Positions 15,598-23,426 of a DNA stretch of 38,149 nucleotides are shown one piece after another (position 1 is the first letter of the stretch; each line of letters begins with the position of its first letter). This DNA is from Bacillus pseudomycoides (GTDB lineage Bacteria; Bacillota; Bacilli; Bacillales; Bacillaceae_G), in contig NZ_NVOY01000039.1 in assembly GCF_002551005.1 (NCBI RefSeq), positions 1-38,149 of the forward strand, given 5' to 3'. The notes beneath the pieces were generated by a model. It did no database searches, was not told the origin of the DNA, and saw only the letters and a list, made by a program, of their open reading frames with translations. The translations under genes and the position numbers were made by a program.

Positions 15598-15890
15598 ATT
15601 ATCAGATAGAGGACAGTAAGTTCTTTACAGATTAGTAGAGAAAATAGATGGTGAACAATGAACTATGAAAATAGATTGGGTTAAACATCAGTGGGGATGA
15701 TGCCCCCTCCCACTAATGAAAGTATTACGGGATAGTTAATAGTTATTTTTATAATGAATCTGTTAAAATGTATGAAGTATAGTTGTTTTCTTTTGTAATT
15801 TTGTATGTAATTTTTGTATAGACATTAAATCATTGAAATGAAAAAATAAAATAATGAAATAAAGAAAGATCGATATAAGGGGGTTAACAA
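15598..15890. other. Intergenic region between cheA and fliY
   Basis: Together with the cheA terminator this makes a gene-free gap of 334 bases. Apart from that terminator and the GC-rich hairpin at 15686-15718 no gene is seen. A possible promoter for fliY is a TTGTAA/TATAGA pair about 18 bp apart in the T-rich stretch near 15795-15825. The fliY ribosome site AAGGGGG lies just before the ATG. Confidence 0.4.
15686..15718. repeat. GC-rich palindrome between cheA and fliY
   Basis: CATCAGTGGG (15686-15695) pairs with CCCACTAATG (15709-15718) with one mismatch, enclosing a C-rich loop. It stands out in AT-rich DNA, lacks a T run, and looks like the small GC-rich hairpins dispersed in B. cereus-group genomes. 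That last point is recollection, not computed. Confidence 0.45.
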
Positions 15891-17501
15891 ATGTCTGAAC
15901 AACATAGACAAGGAGACGGTGATACACTTGTACGCGAGAAAAAGAACTCGCAGTTATTAACACAAGAAGAATGTGATATTCTCGGAGAAATTGCAAATAT
16001 ATCATTTGGCTCAGCTTCTACGATATTGTCGACGTTATTAAATCGTCAAGTAAATATTACAACTCCAAGTATAGAAGTCGTTGATTTGTACGATTCAAGC
16101 GAGGTTGAAGTTCCACACGTCGTATTAAATATCCATTTTACAAAAGGTCTTGAAATGGAAAATTTACTTGTTATTAAGCAAGACGTTGCGTTAGCAATTG
16201 CTGATTTAATGATGATGGGAACAGGTAAAGTTGAGGATGGAAAAGAGCTGGCGGAACTAGAATTAAGTGCTGTTAAAGAAGCGATGAATCAAATGATGGG
16301 ATTTGCAGCAACTTCTATGTCGGAATTTTTCCAGGATATTGTCGATATGTCTCCTCCGACAATTCAAGTTGTTAAACTTATAGAAGAAATGGAGAAAATG
16401 TCTTCTATAGATGATAATAATAGCACTGCAATTATTAAAGTATCATTTGATTTGAAAATTGATGATTTAGTAAATTCGAAGCTTGTACAGATTGTCTCAA
16501 TAGATAGTGCAAAAAAAATGATAGACAAGCTTTTGCAATTATCAGGAGATGGAAAAGAAGAGCGTCCAGCAGTAGAAGTAATAACACAAGAAGAGAAAGA
16601 TGTGCTTGGTGAAATTGCCAATATTTCTATAGGTTCAGCTTCTACTGTTTTATCAACAGTGTTAAATCAACCTGTAAATATTAGTACGCCAAAAGTGGAA
16701 ACAATTAATATTCGCCAGTATGAAGGTGTACCGATTCCATTTGTTATTTTAAATGTAGATTTCGTTGAAGGATTACAACATGAAAATATATTTGTATTTT
16801 CAAAAGAGGTTGCTTTAACGATGGTCGATTTAATGATGATGGGTAATGGTGAAATTGATCCAGAACAAGAATTGACTGAGTTAGAATTAAGTGGTGTGAA
16901 GGAAATTATGAACCAAATGATGGGGCATGCGGCGACATCAATGTCCGAAATGTTCTCAGAGAAAATGGATATTTCACCGCCAACAGTTAAGTTTATTACC
17001 CTTCAAGAAGAAATGGAGAATATGGGTACAGCAAGTAATATGGATGAAATCATCCAAATTACGTTCCAACTTGAGATTGGTGATTTAATACATTCAAAGA
17101 TGTATCAAATTTTGCCAATCCCTGAAGCGAAGGCAATGGTAAGACGCTTACTTCCGCCGGTTGAAGAGGAAGCAATAGAAGTGAAGCAAGAAAAACAAAC
17201 AGAAGTGCCTAAGGTACAGTCTGTACAATTGCAAGATATTCCTGCTCAAACAAAAGTTAAAGCTAATCCACAGATAGAAGCAGATCTATTACAAAATGTA
17301 GAAGTAAATATGAAATTTATATTTGGTAATACGATGAAAACAATTGAAGAGATTTTAAATTTACATGAAAATGAAACGGTGTTACTAGATGAAAGTATTG
17401 AGGAGCCAATTCAAATTTATGTAAATGATGTGTTAATAGCTTACGGAGAACTTGTAAATGTGGACGGTTTCTTTGGAGTAAAAGTAATCAAAGAGCTGTA
17501 A
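15891..17501 (+). CDS. fliY: Flagellar motor switch phosphatase FliY with duplicated CheC domain
   Basis: This is a 536-residue rotor protein, much longer than B. subtilis FliY (about 378). It has two tandem CheC-like domains (about 24-210 and 232-410), a low-complexity linker, and a C-terminal FliN/SpoA domain (about 465-536) that builds the C ring. Each CheC-like unit keeps both E-x-x-N phosphatase motifs: E33/N36 and E130/N133, then E241/N244 and E338/N341. These remove phosphate from CheY. The canonical N-terminal CheY-binding peptide of FliM/FliY (LSQxEIDALL-like) is missing; the start is hydrophilic instead. AAGGGGG precedes the ATG. An uncharacterised membrane protein follows 21 bases later in the same operon. 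Confidence 0.93.
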   Translation: MSEQHRQGDGDTLVREKKNSQLLTQEECDILGEIANISFGSASTILSTLLNRQVNITTPSIEVVDLYDSSEVEVPHVVLNIHFTKGLEMENLLVIKQDVALAIADLMMMGTGKVEDGKELAELELSAVKEAMNQMMGFAATSMSEFFQDIVDMSPPTIQVVKLIEEMEKMSSIDDNNSTAIIKVSFDLKIDDLVNSKLVQIVSIDSAKKMIDKLLQLSGDGKEERPAVEVITQEEKDVLGEIANISIGSASTVLSTVLNQPVNISTPKVETINIRQYEGVPIPFVILNVDFVEGLQHENIFVFSKEVALTMVDLMMMGNGEIDPEQELTELELSGVKEIMNQMMGHAATSMSEMFSEKMDISPPTVKFITLQEEMENMGTASNMDEIIQITFQLEIGDLIHSKMYQILPIPEAKAMVRRLLPPVEEEAIEVKQEKQTEVPKVQSVQLQDIPAQTKVKANPQIEADLLQNVEVNMKFIFGNTMKTIEEILNLHENETVLLDESIEEPIQIYVNDVLIAYGELVNVDGFFGVKVIKEL

Positions 17502-17522
17502 TTGATCATGTAGGAGTTTGAA

Positions 17523-18698
17523 ATGAAAAGTATAAGATGTTTTTTCAGCGTCTGGGTTGTTTTACAATTACTTATATTCTTCCCTGTACATAATAGAGCA
17601 GAAACAACAGAGGGTTCTTCTGCTGTGAAACAAGAAAAGGATGCACAAGTAAAAGAATATAGTGTAAACACAGAGGTAGGACGTGTTACTGTAAATACAA
17701 CAAAAGCTGTAGTTGGACAAACTGTGCATATTACTATTGATCAGCAAGAATTGAATGATAAAAAAAAGGAATCAAATGATCAAAAGAATGAATTAAGCAA
17801 CTCGAAATTGGTAGGGTGGCTTCGGTTGTCAAACACAGAACAACAATACAAACAAGATCGCCAGTTATCTTTTTCATACGATGCAGAGTTGAAAAAGTGG
17901 AATGCAGATTATATAGTTACTCAGTATGATTTAGAAGGAACTTGGCAGCTTGATGTTCTGATGAGTAGTGATGGAGAACCTATAGAACAGAAAATAGATC
18001 TTATACAGATTGAAAATAAAGAACCTCTTCCTGATAAAGAAGGATCGAAGGTAGAGGAACTTATCGTTTTGAATCATGAAGAAGATAAAATTGAATTAAA
18101 AAAAGGTGAATCACTAGTTATTCGTGTTAAGGCAAAAGATGCGGAAACCTCAGTTAAACAAATTGTAGCTCGGATAGAGGGTAAGGAGACTAATTTTACT
18201 TTTCCACTTCAATATGAGAAAAAAGAAGACAGTTGGATAGGAAAGTATGAACTTACTGAGACGATACCGATTGATACTTACAAACTTATGATTGAATTAG
18301 TGGATGCAGCCGGGAATAAAAGCGTGATAGAAAGTAAGTATGTCATTTCTGCCGTAGCAGAAACTACGAAACAAGAAGAAACTGATTCACAAAAAGAAGA
18401 ACCGAAAGAGCAAAAGCAGCAAGAAGAACCTCTTTCGCAAGAGGCGGTTATTACAATAACAGAACCTTCAAAGCAAAAGCCGCAGGATAGTAATTTTGAT
18501 CAAGTGGTGGAGGCGAAAGAGAAATCAAAAGTGTCGCATAATAAAGAAACAGTCGAGAGAAAGCAAGAACATGTTGAAGAAAAAAAAGAAGAAAAGAAAT
18601 CATCGACTGGAGTACACCCATCGGACTTATTTGCTATTATATCTGGAGGATTTTTATTATTTTTTATATTAAAAAGTAATAAAGAGTGGGGTTCATAA
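17523..18698 (+). CDS. Secreted, C-terminally anchored protein of unknown function
   Basis: I do not recognise this 391-residue protein. It starts with a signal peptide (residues 1-26, cut probably after NRA). Two beta-rich, Ig-like regions follow (about 45-165 and 175-285); the second ends in a DAAGNKSVIESKYVISA strand pattern typical of bacterial surface repeats. Then comes a very charged Glu/Lys/Gln linker (about 286-362). A transmembrane helix lies at about 368-384 in SDLFAIISGGFLLFF, with a short tail. So most of the protein should lie outside the membrane. It follows fliY by 21 bases with TAGGAG as ribosome site, which ties it to the motor or chemotaxis operon. FliO/FliZ-like topology was considered, but nothing in the sequence supports that identity. 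Confidence 0.8.
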   Translation: MKSIRCFFSVWVVLQLLIFFPVHNRAETTEGSSAVKQEKDAQVKEYSVNTEVGRVTVNTTKAVVGQTVHITIDQQELNDKKKESNDQKNELSNSKLVGWLRLSNTEQQYKQDRQLSFSYDAELKKWNADYIVTQYDLEGTWQLDVLMSSDGEPIEQKIDLIQIENKEPLPDKEGSKVEELIVLNHEEDKIELKKGESLVIRVKAKDAETSVKQIVARIEGKETNFTFPLQYEKKEDSWIGKYELTETIPIDTYKLMIELVDAAGNKSVIESKYVISAVAETTKQEETDSQKEEPKEQKQQEEPLSQEAVITITEPSKQKPQDSNFDQVVEAKEKSKVSHNKETVERKQEHVEEKKEEKKSSTGVHPSDLFAIISGGFLLFFILKSNKEWGS

Positions 18699-18701
18699 AA
18701 T

Positions 18702-18748
18702 AAAACGAACGTCAGTAAGATTTTTTCGTTTTTACTGATGTTCGTTTT
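18702..18748 (+). terminator. Terminator after the fliY operon
   Basis: AAAACGAACGTCAGTAA (18702-18718) pairs with TTACTGATGTTCGTTTT (18732-18748), 17 bp with one G-T pair. The downstream arm ends in four T. Confidence 0.75.
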
Positions 18749-18775
18749 AATGAAATGTAAAAAGGAGGCGTGTAT

Positions 18776-19495
18776 ATGGAAATCAATCGAATTACAATAG
18801 GAAACAAAACGCTTGAACCAATACAGCAGCCTTCCAATTTTGATAAACAAGAAGTAACTGTAGGAAAACAAAAGGATACAATAACATTTGCTATTGATCA
18901 TCATATTGTTACAAGAGGGGAAGAAATTGGAATTATATTATCAAATGTTCATGATGGAGAAGTTGCCGTACAAACGATTTTAAATGAATTAAAGTCAGTC
19001 ATACAATTGTTGCAGCAACTCCCAAAGCTATTGGAGGAGAAAAGCGGACAAAATGAGCAAATGTATCAAGAAATAGTAAAGAACGTACAAGAGCTTGTGA
19101 AAAATATACATGTACGGCAAATTCCTTTATTAGATGGAACATATGATTTTATTGAACTACCAATCACTTTTCAACTACACGATAAAAAAATGATGATACC
19201 TTTACTAGATATGGTTGCTCTTACTCATCTGTTAGGACAAGATCCTTCTAAAATAGAGATGGTTATTCAAACGATAACAGCTTATATGACAAAAGTTTCT
19301 AATGGAAATGTATTTGTTGATGCATTCCATCCGGCTTCACAGGAACGTGATGTAGGGGTATTGCGAGCATTAGCTGAAATGAGTATGACGCAGTTATCGC
19401 AACAGATGAAACAATTAGTGAAGGAACATAAATGGTCGATTACAGTCTTTTTTCTACTCATTTGGGTGATTTGTATATATGTTATACAGAGATAA
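18776..19495 (+). CDS. Tail-anchored protein of unknown function in the motility island
   Basis: This is a 239-residue protein with no recognised family. The first 45 residues are hydrophilic. A helical region with coiled-coil character follows (about 60-115, LNELKSVIQLLQQLPKLLEE). A mixed domain (about 120-200) is next, and a single C-terminal transmembrane helix (about 219-237, WSITVFFLLIWVICIYVIQ) ends almost at the stop. It would be anchored with its bulk in the cytoplasm. ATG 18776 was chosen since GGAGG ends seven bases upstream; a GTG at 18770 is one base from it. It lies between a terminator and a bidirectional terminator, so it is probably monocistronic. Its place beside cheR and fliY suggests a motility role. 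Confidence 0.75.
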   Translation: MEINRITIGNKTLEPIQQPSNFDKQEVTVGKQKDTITFAIDHHIVTRGEEIGIILSNVHDGEVAVQTILNELKSVIQLLQQLPKLLEEKSGQNEQMYQEIVKNVQELVKNIHVRQIPLLDGTYDFIELPITFQLHDKKMMIPLLDMVALTHLLGQDPSKIEMVIQTITAYMTKVSNGNVFVDAFHPASQERDVGVLRALAEMSMTQLSQQMKQLVKEHKWSITVFFLLIWVICIYVIQR

Positions 19496-19501
19496 AATTG
19501 G

Positions 19502-19557
19502 AACCAATAGAAAAGGTCGCTATTCATGATGAAAGCGACCTTTTCTATTGGTTTTTA
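19502..19557. terminator. Bidirectional terminator between convergent genes
   Basis: A perfect 20-bp stem (arms 19502-19521 and 19534-19553) has T runs on both strands. It separates the 18776 gene from the oppositely oriented cheR. Confidence 0.9.
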
Positions 19558-19583
19558 TTTTGCTATTTGTGGGCAGTTTCACT

Positions 19584-20399
19584 TTATATTTTTTCATAGA
19601 AAAAGGTATCAAAGCGCTGTAAGTTATAGCGTTCAGGAGTTAAAATTTGTTCCGTACTACCAACAAATAATACGCCGCCTTTCTTTAAAGAACGACTGAA
19701 TTTCTCGTAAATTTGTGCTCGTGCTTCCTCTGTAAAATAAATCATAACGTTTCGGCAAATAATTAAATCGAAATTTGTATCGAATGATTGTAGCAATAAG
19801 TCATGCTGCTTAAATGAAATAGGTTGTTTAATTTCTGGTTGAATGTGATATACTTCGTCTTTTTTTGTAAAGTATGCTTGTTTTATCTCGCTAGGTACTT
19901 CTTTTAAAGAACGATCATAATATGTGCCACACTTTGCTTTTTCTAAAATGTTTGGATCGAGATCAGTAGCCAAAATTTCAAAGCGATATTTTGATAAAAT
20001 TTGTGAAAGAATAATAGATAACGTATATGGTTCTTCGCCAGCTGCACAGGCGGCACTCCACAATTTTAATTTCGCATTATTTTGCTGAATGAGTTTTGGC
20101 AATACTTTTGTCGCAAGAGCATCCCATCTTTCACGATTTCGGTAAAATTCAGAAACGTTAATTGTTAAATGATCAATAAACACAGCAAATAGGTGGGGAT
20201 TACTTTGTAGTTCACGAATGAATTGAGAGTAATTTTCGTGACCTCTTCGCAAAATAAAAGAATCGATTCTCCTCTTCATTCTATCTTGTTTATATAATGA
20301 AATATCGATATTGAAATGTTGTTTAAATTGTGTAATAAAATAGGTATAGTCTTGTTCTAGTAGAGTCATGGTATAGGCACAATCTTTTCTATTGTGCAC
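19584..20399 (-). CDS. cheR: Chemoreceptor methyltransferase CheR
   Basis: CheR uses S-adenosylmethionine to methylate receptor glutamates for adaptation. The N-terminal helical domain (about residues 15-80) has DRMKRRIDSFILRRG, which contacts the receptor. The catalytic domain (about 90-271) has the SAM site SAACAAGEEPYTLSI, FEILATDLDPNIL, and NVMIYFTEEA near the active site. The start is uncertain: a GTG at 20399 directly abuts GGAGG, which is too close. The ATG ten codons later (20369) gives the usual length of about 261 but has only a weak ribosome site. It runs against the surrounding flagellar genes and has its own terminator. Confidence 0.92.
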   Translation of the reverse strand: MHNRKDCAYTMTLLEQDYTYFITQFKQHFNIDISLYKQDRMKRRIDSFILRRGHENYSQFIRELQSNPHLFAVFIDHLTINVSEFYRNRERWDALATKVLPKLIQQNNAKLKLWSAACAAGEEPYTLSIILSQILSKYRFEILATDLDPNILEKAKCGTYYDRSLKEVPSEIKQAYFTKKDEVYHIQPEIKQPISFKQHDLLLQSFDTNFDLIICRNVMIYFTEEARAQIYEKFSRSLKKGGVLFVGSTEQILTPERYNLQRFDTFFYEKI

Positions 20400-20442
20400 C
20401 CTCCTTTTTTGATATTCAAAGGTAAATAGAGTGTGTTTAGTA

Positions 20443-20475
20443 AAACCTTCTATCAGTTCCGCTGATAGAAGGTTT
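20443..20475 (-). terminator. Terminator of the 20541 gene
   Basis: A perfect 14-bp stem (AAACCTTCTATCAG at 20443-20456 with CTGATAGAAGGTTT at 20462-20475) is followed on the minus strand by TTTTAC. It lies between the 20541 gene and cheR, so these are probably separate transcripts. Confidence 0.85.
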
Positions 20476-20540
20476 ATTTAAAAAGAATTTATAAATGTTA
20501 AAGACGGTTAGCTCCAGTATTTAGTTTGTGAGCACTAGAA

Positions 20541-21038
20541 TTACATCATGCGCATTTTTTGTTCGAAATTTTTTCTAGATTGCTCATTTTCAAGACCGGG
20601 TAAATCAAAAATAATAGCATTTGTTCGGGCTTCCTTTGCAACATCCACTGGAATGACTGACGTATGTTTATCGCCATTATAGAAACAAAGTACTAAATCT
20701 GTTTCTTTAATGATTTGTTTTACGAAAAACTTATACTCCGAACGATAAATTGATTCACTTGGATGATTAAAAGAAGAAAATCGCGCTCCTTGTACTTTCA
20801 AATACGCTACAATGTCTTGGAATTCATCTGATAACAAATGTAATGGTTGTAATGTGTATATCGATAAATTAGGAGCAAGACGCTCGTTTTCAACAAAAAA
20901 TCGAAGTACTTCATTTTCAATGGATTTATAGCATAGTACATAGATCTGATGTTTATAAGCATATTCAGATAAGAAATTTTTTATTTCTGCTTGATCTAAA
21001 GTTGTTAATTGATTGGAACCACAAAGAAATATATTCAT
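20541..21038 (-). CDS. Rossmann-like protein of unknown function beside cheR
   Basis: This is a 165-residue cytosolic protein I cannot assign. It opens with a beta-strand and glycine turn, MNIFLCGSNQ. A second strand, QIYVLCYK, follows. It later shows DLVLCFYNGDKHTSVIPVDV, then AKEARTNAIIFDLPG. This alternation resembles SLOG / nucleoside deoxyribosyltransferase-like Rossmann folds that bind nucleotides, but the standard catalytic motifs are not clear. ATG 21038 was chosen: GAGGTGG lies ten bases upstream, and the strand starting here matches the fold. An upstream reading from 21095 would overlap the divergent promoter. The gene is transcribed away from the flgK operon. Confidence 0.75.
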   Translation of the reverse strand: MNIFLCGSNQLTTLDQAEIKNFLSEYAYKHQIYVLCYKSIENEVLRFFVENERLAPNLSIYTLQPLHLLSDEFQDIVAYLKVQGARFSSFNHPSESIYRSEYKFFVKQIIKETDLVLCFYNGDKHTSVIPVDVAKEARTNAIIFDLPGLENEQSRKNFEQKMRMM

Positions 21039-21089
21039 AAAAATCTGCCACCTCATCGTAAATTGTAACATATCTTCTGAAAAAAATAA

Positions 21090-21118
21090 CTGCAAATTAT
21101 CGTTTAACAGAGTATAAT
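21090..21118 (+). promoter_or_regulatory. Promoter of the yaaR-like - flgK operon
   Basis: CTGCAA (21090-21095) and a perfect TATAAT (21113-21118) are 17 bp apart, about 50 bases before the first gene. It looks like a SigA-type promoter rather than a SigD motility promoter. It sits in the 129-base divergent gap with the 20541 gene. Confidence 0.6.
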
Positions 21119-21167
21119 TATGAATAGATAGATTTTACGATGTAAATAATTCAAATAGGTGATAAAT

Positions 21168-21632
21168 ATGTTACGTTTTGTACCAAACAATTTGGCTTTA
21201 TCACATATGCCAAATCCAGTACCAATACAAAAGGAAGCAAAGGGACAGATCGGTCCTTCTTTTTCGGATAACCTACGTGCTGATCCGAAAAAAGAAAGCT
21301 TGCTTGAAAAAATGGAGGCTTTTGTCGGTAATATTGGTGAAATAAAAGAAAAAATTGAACAAGAGCTTACCCTTGACAACATTATGGAATATAAAAGTAC
21401 AGTAAAGTCATTTTTAAATTTCTATGTCGATAATTTAATGCAGTATAAGGACGTGTTAGCACGTCATCCGCGTTATGGTTATTCACAAAAAATGACGGTT
21501 GTAAAACAGGTCGAAAATGAATTAAATGACTTAGAAGACATTATGAACTTAGTAAACACAAAGACTGGACACTTAGAAATATTAAACCAAATTGGAGAAA
21601 TTCATGGTTTAATTGTTAATTTAGTGTTGTAA
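21168..21632 (+). CDS. YaaR (DUF327) family protein
   Basis: This is a 154-residue soluble helical protein. The region from about 60 to the end, with MEYKSTVKSFLNFYVDNLM and the C-terminal ILNQIGEIHGLIVNLVL, matches the DUF327/YaaR family as I know it from B. subtilis. There yaaR lies in a DNA-replication gene cluster rather than with flagellar genes. The function is unknown. ATG 21168 was chosen with AGGTGA five bases upstream; a GTG at 21159 overlaps that site. It leads the operon of the FlgN-like chaperone and flgK, 15 bases before the next gene, which suggests this paralogue was recruited to flagellar assembly. Confidence 0.8.
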   Translation: MLRFVPNNLALSHMPNPVPIQKEAKGQIGPSFSDNLRADPKKESLLEKMEAFVGNIGEIKEKIEQELTLDNIMEYKSTVKSFLNFYVDNLMQYKDVLARHPRYGYSQKMTVVKQVENELNDLEDIMNLVNTKTGHLEILNQIGEIHGLIVNLVL

Positions 21633-21647
21633 AGAGGAGGGGATATC

Positions 21648-22100
21648 ATGTATACAAACTTATATGAACAGCTTGTGAAAGTGAAAGATGCATATGAAAA
21701 TATCGGTATGCTTGGAGACCAAATATTTGAGTGCTTACAGCAAAAAAAAATAGCAGAAGTACAATCCTTGCATGTGAAGCAGCTGCAGTATATTGAGCAG
21801 GCAAAACAGTTATCGCTTCGTTTTCAAGAAACAGTAGAGAATTATTGTAAAGAAAAAGGCGAAAGCTCAATAAGAGTCCGTTCTTTATTTTCCTATTTTT
21901 CGGAAGAGGAAATAAAAAAAATGGAAGAATTACAAAAAACAGTGGTATTCTTAGAAGAGAATACGAAAACGATACTTTCGAAAAATCAATATTATTTAAA
22001 CGTATTATTAAAAACTACAGAAAGTATTGTTGACTCAGTTTCTGAATTTAACCTTGAGAAAAATCAGAACTCGCAAATTTTTATGAATGAATTATTGTAG
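21648..22100 (+). CDS. FlgN-like export chaperone
   Basis: This is a 150-residue all-helical, coiled-coil-rich cytosolic protein directly upstream of flgK. FlgN family proteins are of this size, sit at this position and escort the hook-junction proteins FlgK and FlgL to the export gate. The N-terminal helix (YEQLVKVKDAYENIGMLGDQ) and the long central helices fit the family, but similarity is low, so the call rests mainly on position and shape. AGAGGAGGGG precedes the ATG. The stop is 20 bases before the flgK start. Confidence 0.7.
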   Translation: MYTNLYEQLVKVKDAYENIGMLGDQIFECLQQKKIAEVQSLHVKQLQYIEQAKQLSLRFQETVENYCKEKGESSIRVRSLFSYFSEEEIKKMEELQKTVVFLEENTKTILSKNQYYLNVLLKTTESIVDSVSEFNLEKNQNSQIFMNELL

Positions 22101-22120
22101 CAAAGGGAGAAGTGAACAAA

Positions 22121-23419
22121 ATGAAATTAACTGATTATAATACTTCGTTGTCGGGGATGTTAGCGGCACAAGTAGGATTACAAACAACTAAACAAAACCT
22201 TTCTAACATGCATTCACCAGGTTATGTTCGCCAAGTTGTGAATTATAGCGCTATCGGGGGCAGTCAAGGCTATACACCTGAACAACGGATTGGTTATGGT
22301 GTAAGGACTGTAAGCGTAGATCGTGTAACAGATGAAGTGAAGACACAGCAATATAATCAACAATCATCACTAGTATCGTATTATTCATATATGAACTCAA
22401 GTTTGTCGCAGGTCGAAACAATGGTAGGAACTACAAATGAAAATTCATTATCAAGTTTAATAGATAAATTTTTTAATGGATTTCGTGAAGTTGCGAAAAA
22501 TCCTGAGCAACCGAATTATTACAACACGTTAACTGCCGAAACAAATAAATTTACAAATCAACTAAATCGTCTTGCTAAAAATTTCGAACAAGCAGAATCA
22601 CAAGCAGGAACAGATGCATTGCAGCACATAAAGGAATTTAATCGATTACAGAGCAATTTAGCAGAGATAAATAAAAAAATTGGTCAAGCAGGAGATCATG
22701 CTCCAAATCAATTACTCGATGAACGTGACAAAATTATTTCAGAGATGTCACAATATGCAAATGTTGAAGTGTCATATGAATCTGTTAATCCTAATATTGC
22801 AAGTCTTAGAATTGATGGAATGCTAATTGTCAGTGGGCAAGATATAAATCCATTACAAGTAAATACAATGAATAACAACATATCCGTTTTCATTTCTGGA
22901 AAAGAAATGCAGTTTAAAGGTGGTAAAATTCAAGCAGCTATTGATGCGAAGCAAACAATTGCAGGATATCAAGATCATTTAAATAAATTAATGGGTTCTT
23001 TAAAAGCCAAAGTAAATAATGTAATGAATAAAGATTTCTTTGTTGGAACGAATGCGAAAGATATGCGCTTGAATCCAGACTTTGAAAAAGATATTTCCAA
23101 AATGAAAATTTCTGTTGATACTGCAAATCAACTTGCAGGCATAGGAGACCAGCCGTATGCTGACGGACTTACGTATAAGCAGTCACTAGATAAACTGATT
23201 GTTCAAGTTGCAACAGATACGAATGCATCGGGAGACTATAAAACGATTCATGAAGATTTATTAGGTGGAATTGAACAAGAAAAAACAAGTTTAGAAGGCG
23301 TTAATATGGATGAAGAGATGGTCAATTTGATGACCTATCAAAAATATTTCGTTGCAAATTCAAAGGCAATTAACACGATGAACGAAGTATTTGATAGTTT
23401 GTTTTCAATTATAAGATAG
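22121..23419 (+). CDS. flgK: Hook-filament junction protein FlgK (HAP1)
   Basis: This is a 432-residue secreted structural protein joining hook and filament. The N-terminal D0 helix carries SGMLAAQVGLQTTKQNLSNM and then SPGYVRQ, the rod/hook family signature. The C-terminal helix ends NLMTYQKYFVANSKAINTMN ... DSLFSIIR. There is no cleavable signal, as expected for type III export. ATG 22121 was chosen with GGGAGA upstream; a GTG at 22112 is one base from that site. Unlike the usual tight flgK-flgL spacing, a 309-base non-coding stretch with a long inverted repeat follows. Confidence 0.95.
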   Translation: MKLTDYNTSLSGMLAAQVGLQTTKQNLSNMHSPGYVRQVVNYSAIGGSQGYTPEQRIGYGVRTVSVDRVTDEVKTQQYNQQSSLVSYYSYMNSSLSQVETMVGTTNENSLSSLIDKFFNGFREVAKNPEQPNYYNTLTAETNKFTNQLNRLAKNFEQAESQAGTDALQHIKEFNRLQSNLAEINKKIGQAGDHAPNQLLDERDKIISEMSQYANVEVSYESVNPNIASLRIDGMLIVSGQDINPLQVNTMNNNISVFISGKEMQFKGGKIQAAIDAKQTIAGYQDHLNKLMGSLKAKVNNVMNKDFFVGTNAKDMRLNPDFEKDISKMKISVDTANQLAGIGDQPYADGLTYKQSLDKLIVQVATDTNASGDYKTIHEDLLGGIEQEKTSLEGVNMDEEMVNLMTYQKYFVANSKAINTMNEVFDSLFSIIR

Positions 23420-23426
23420 ATAAAAC

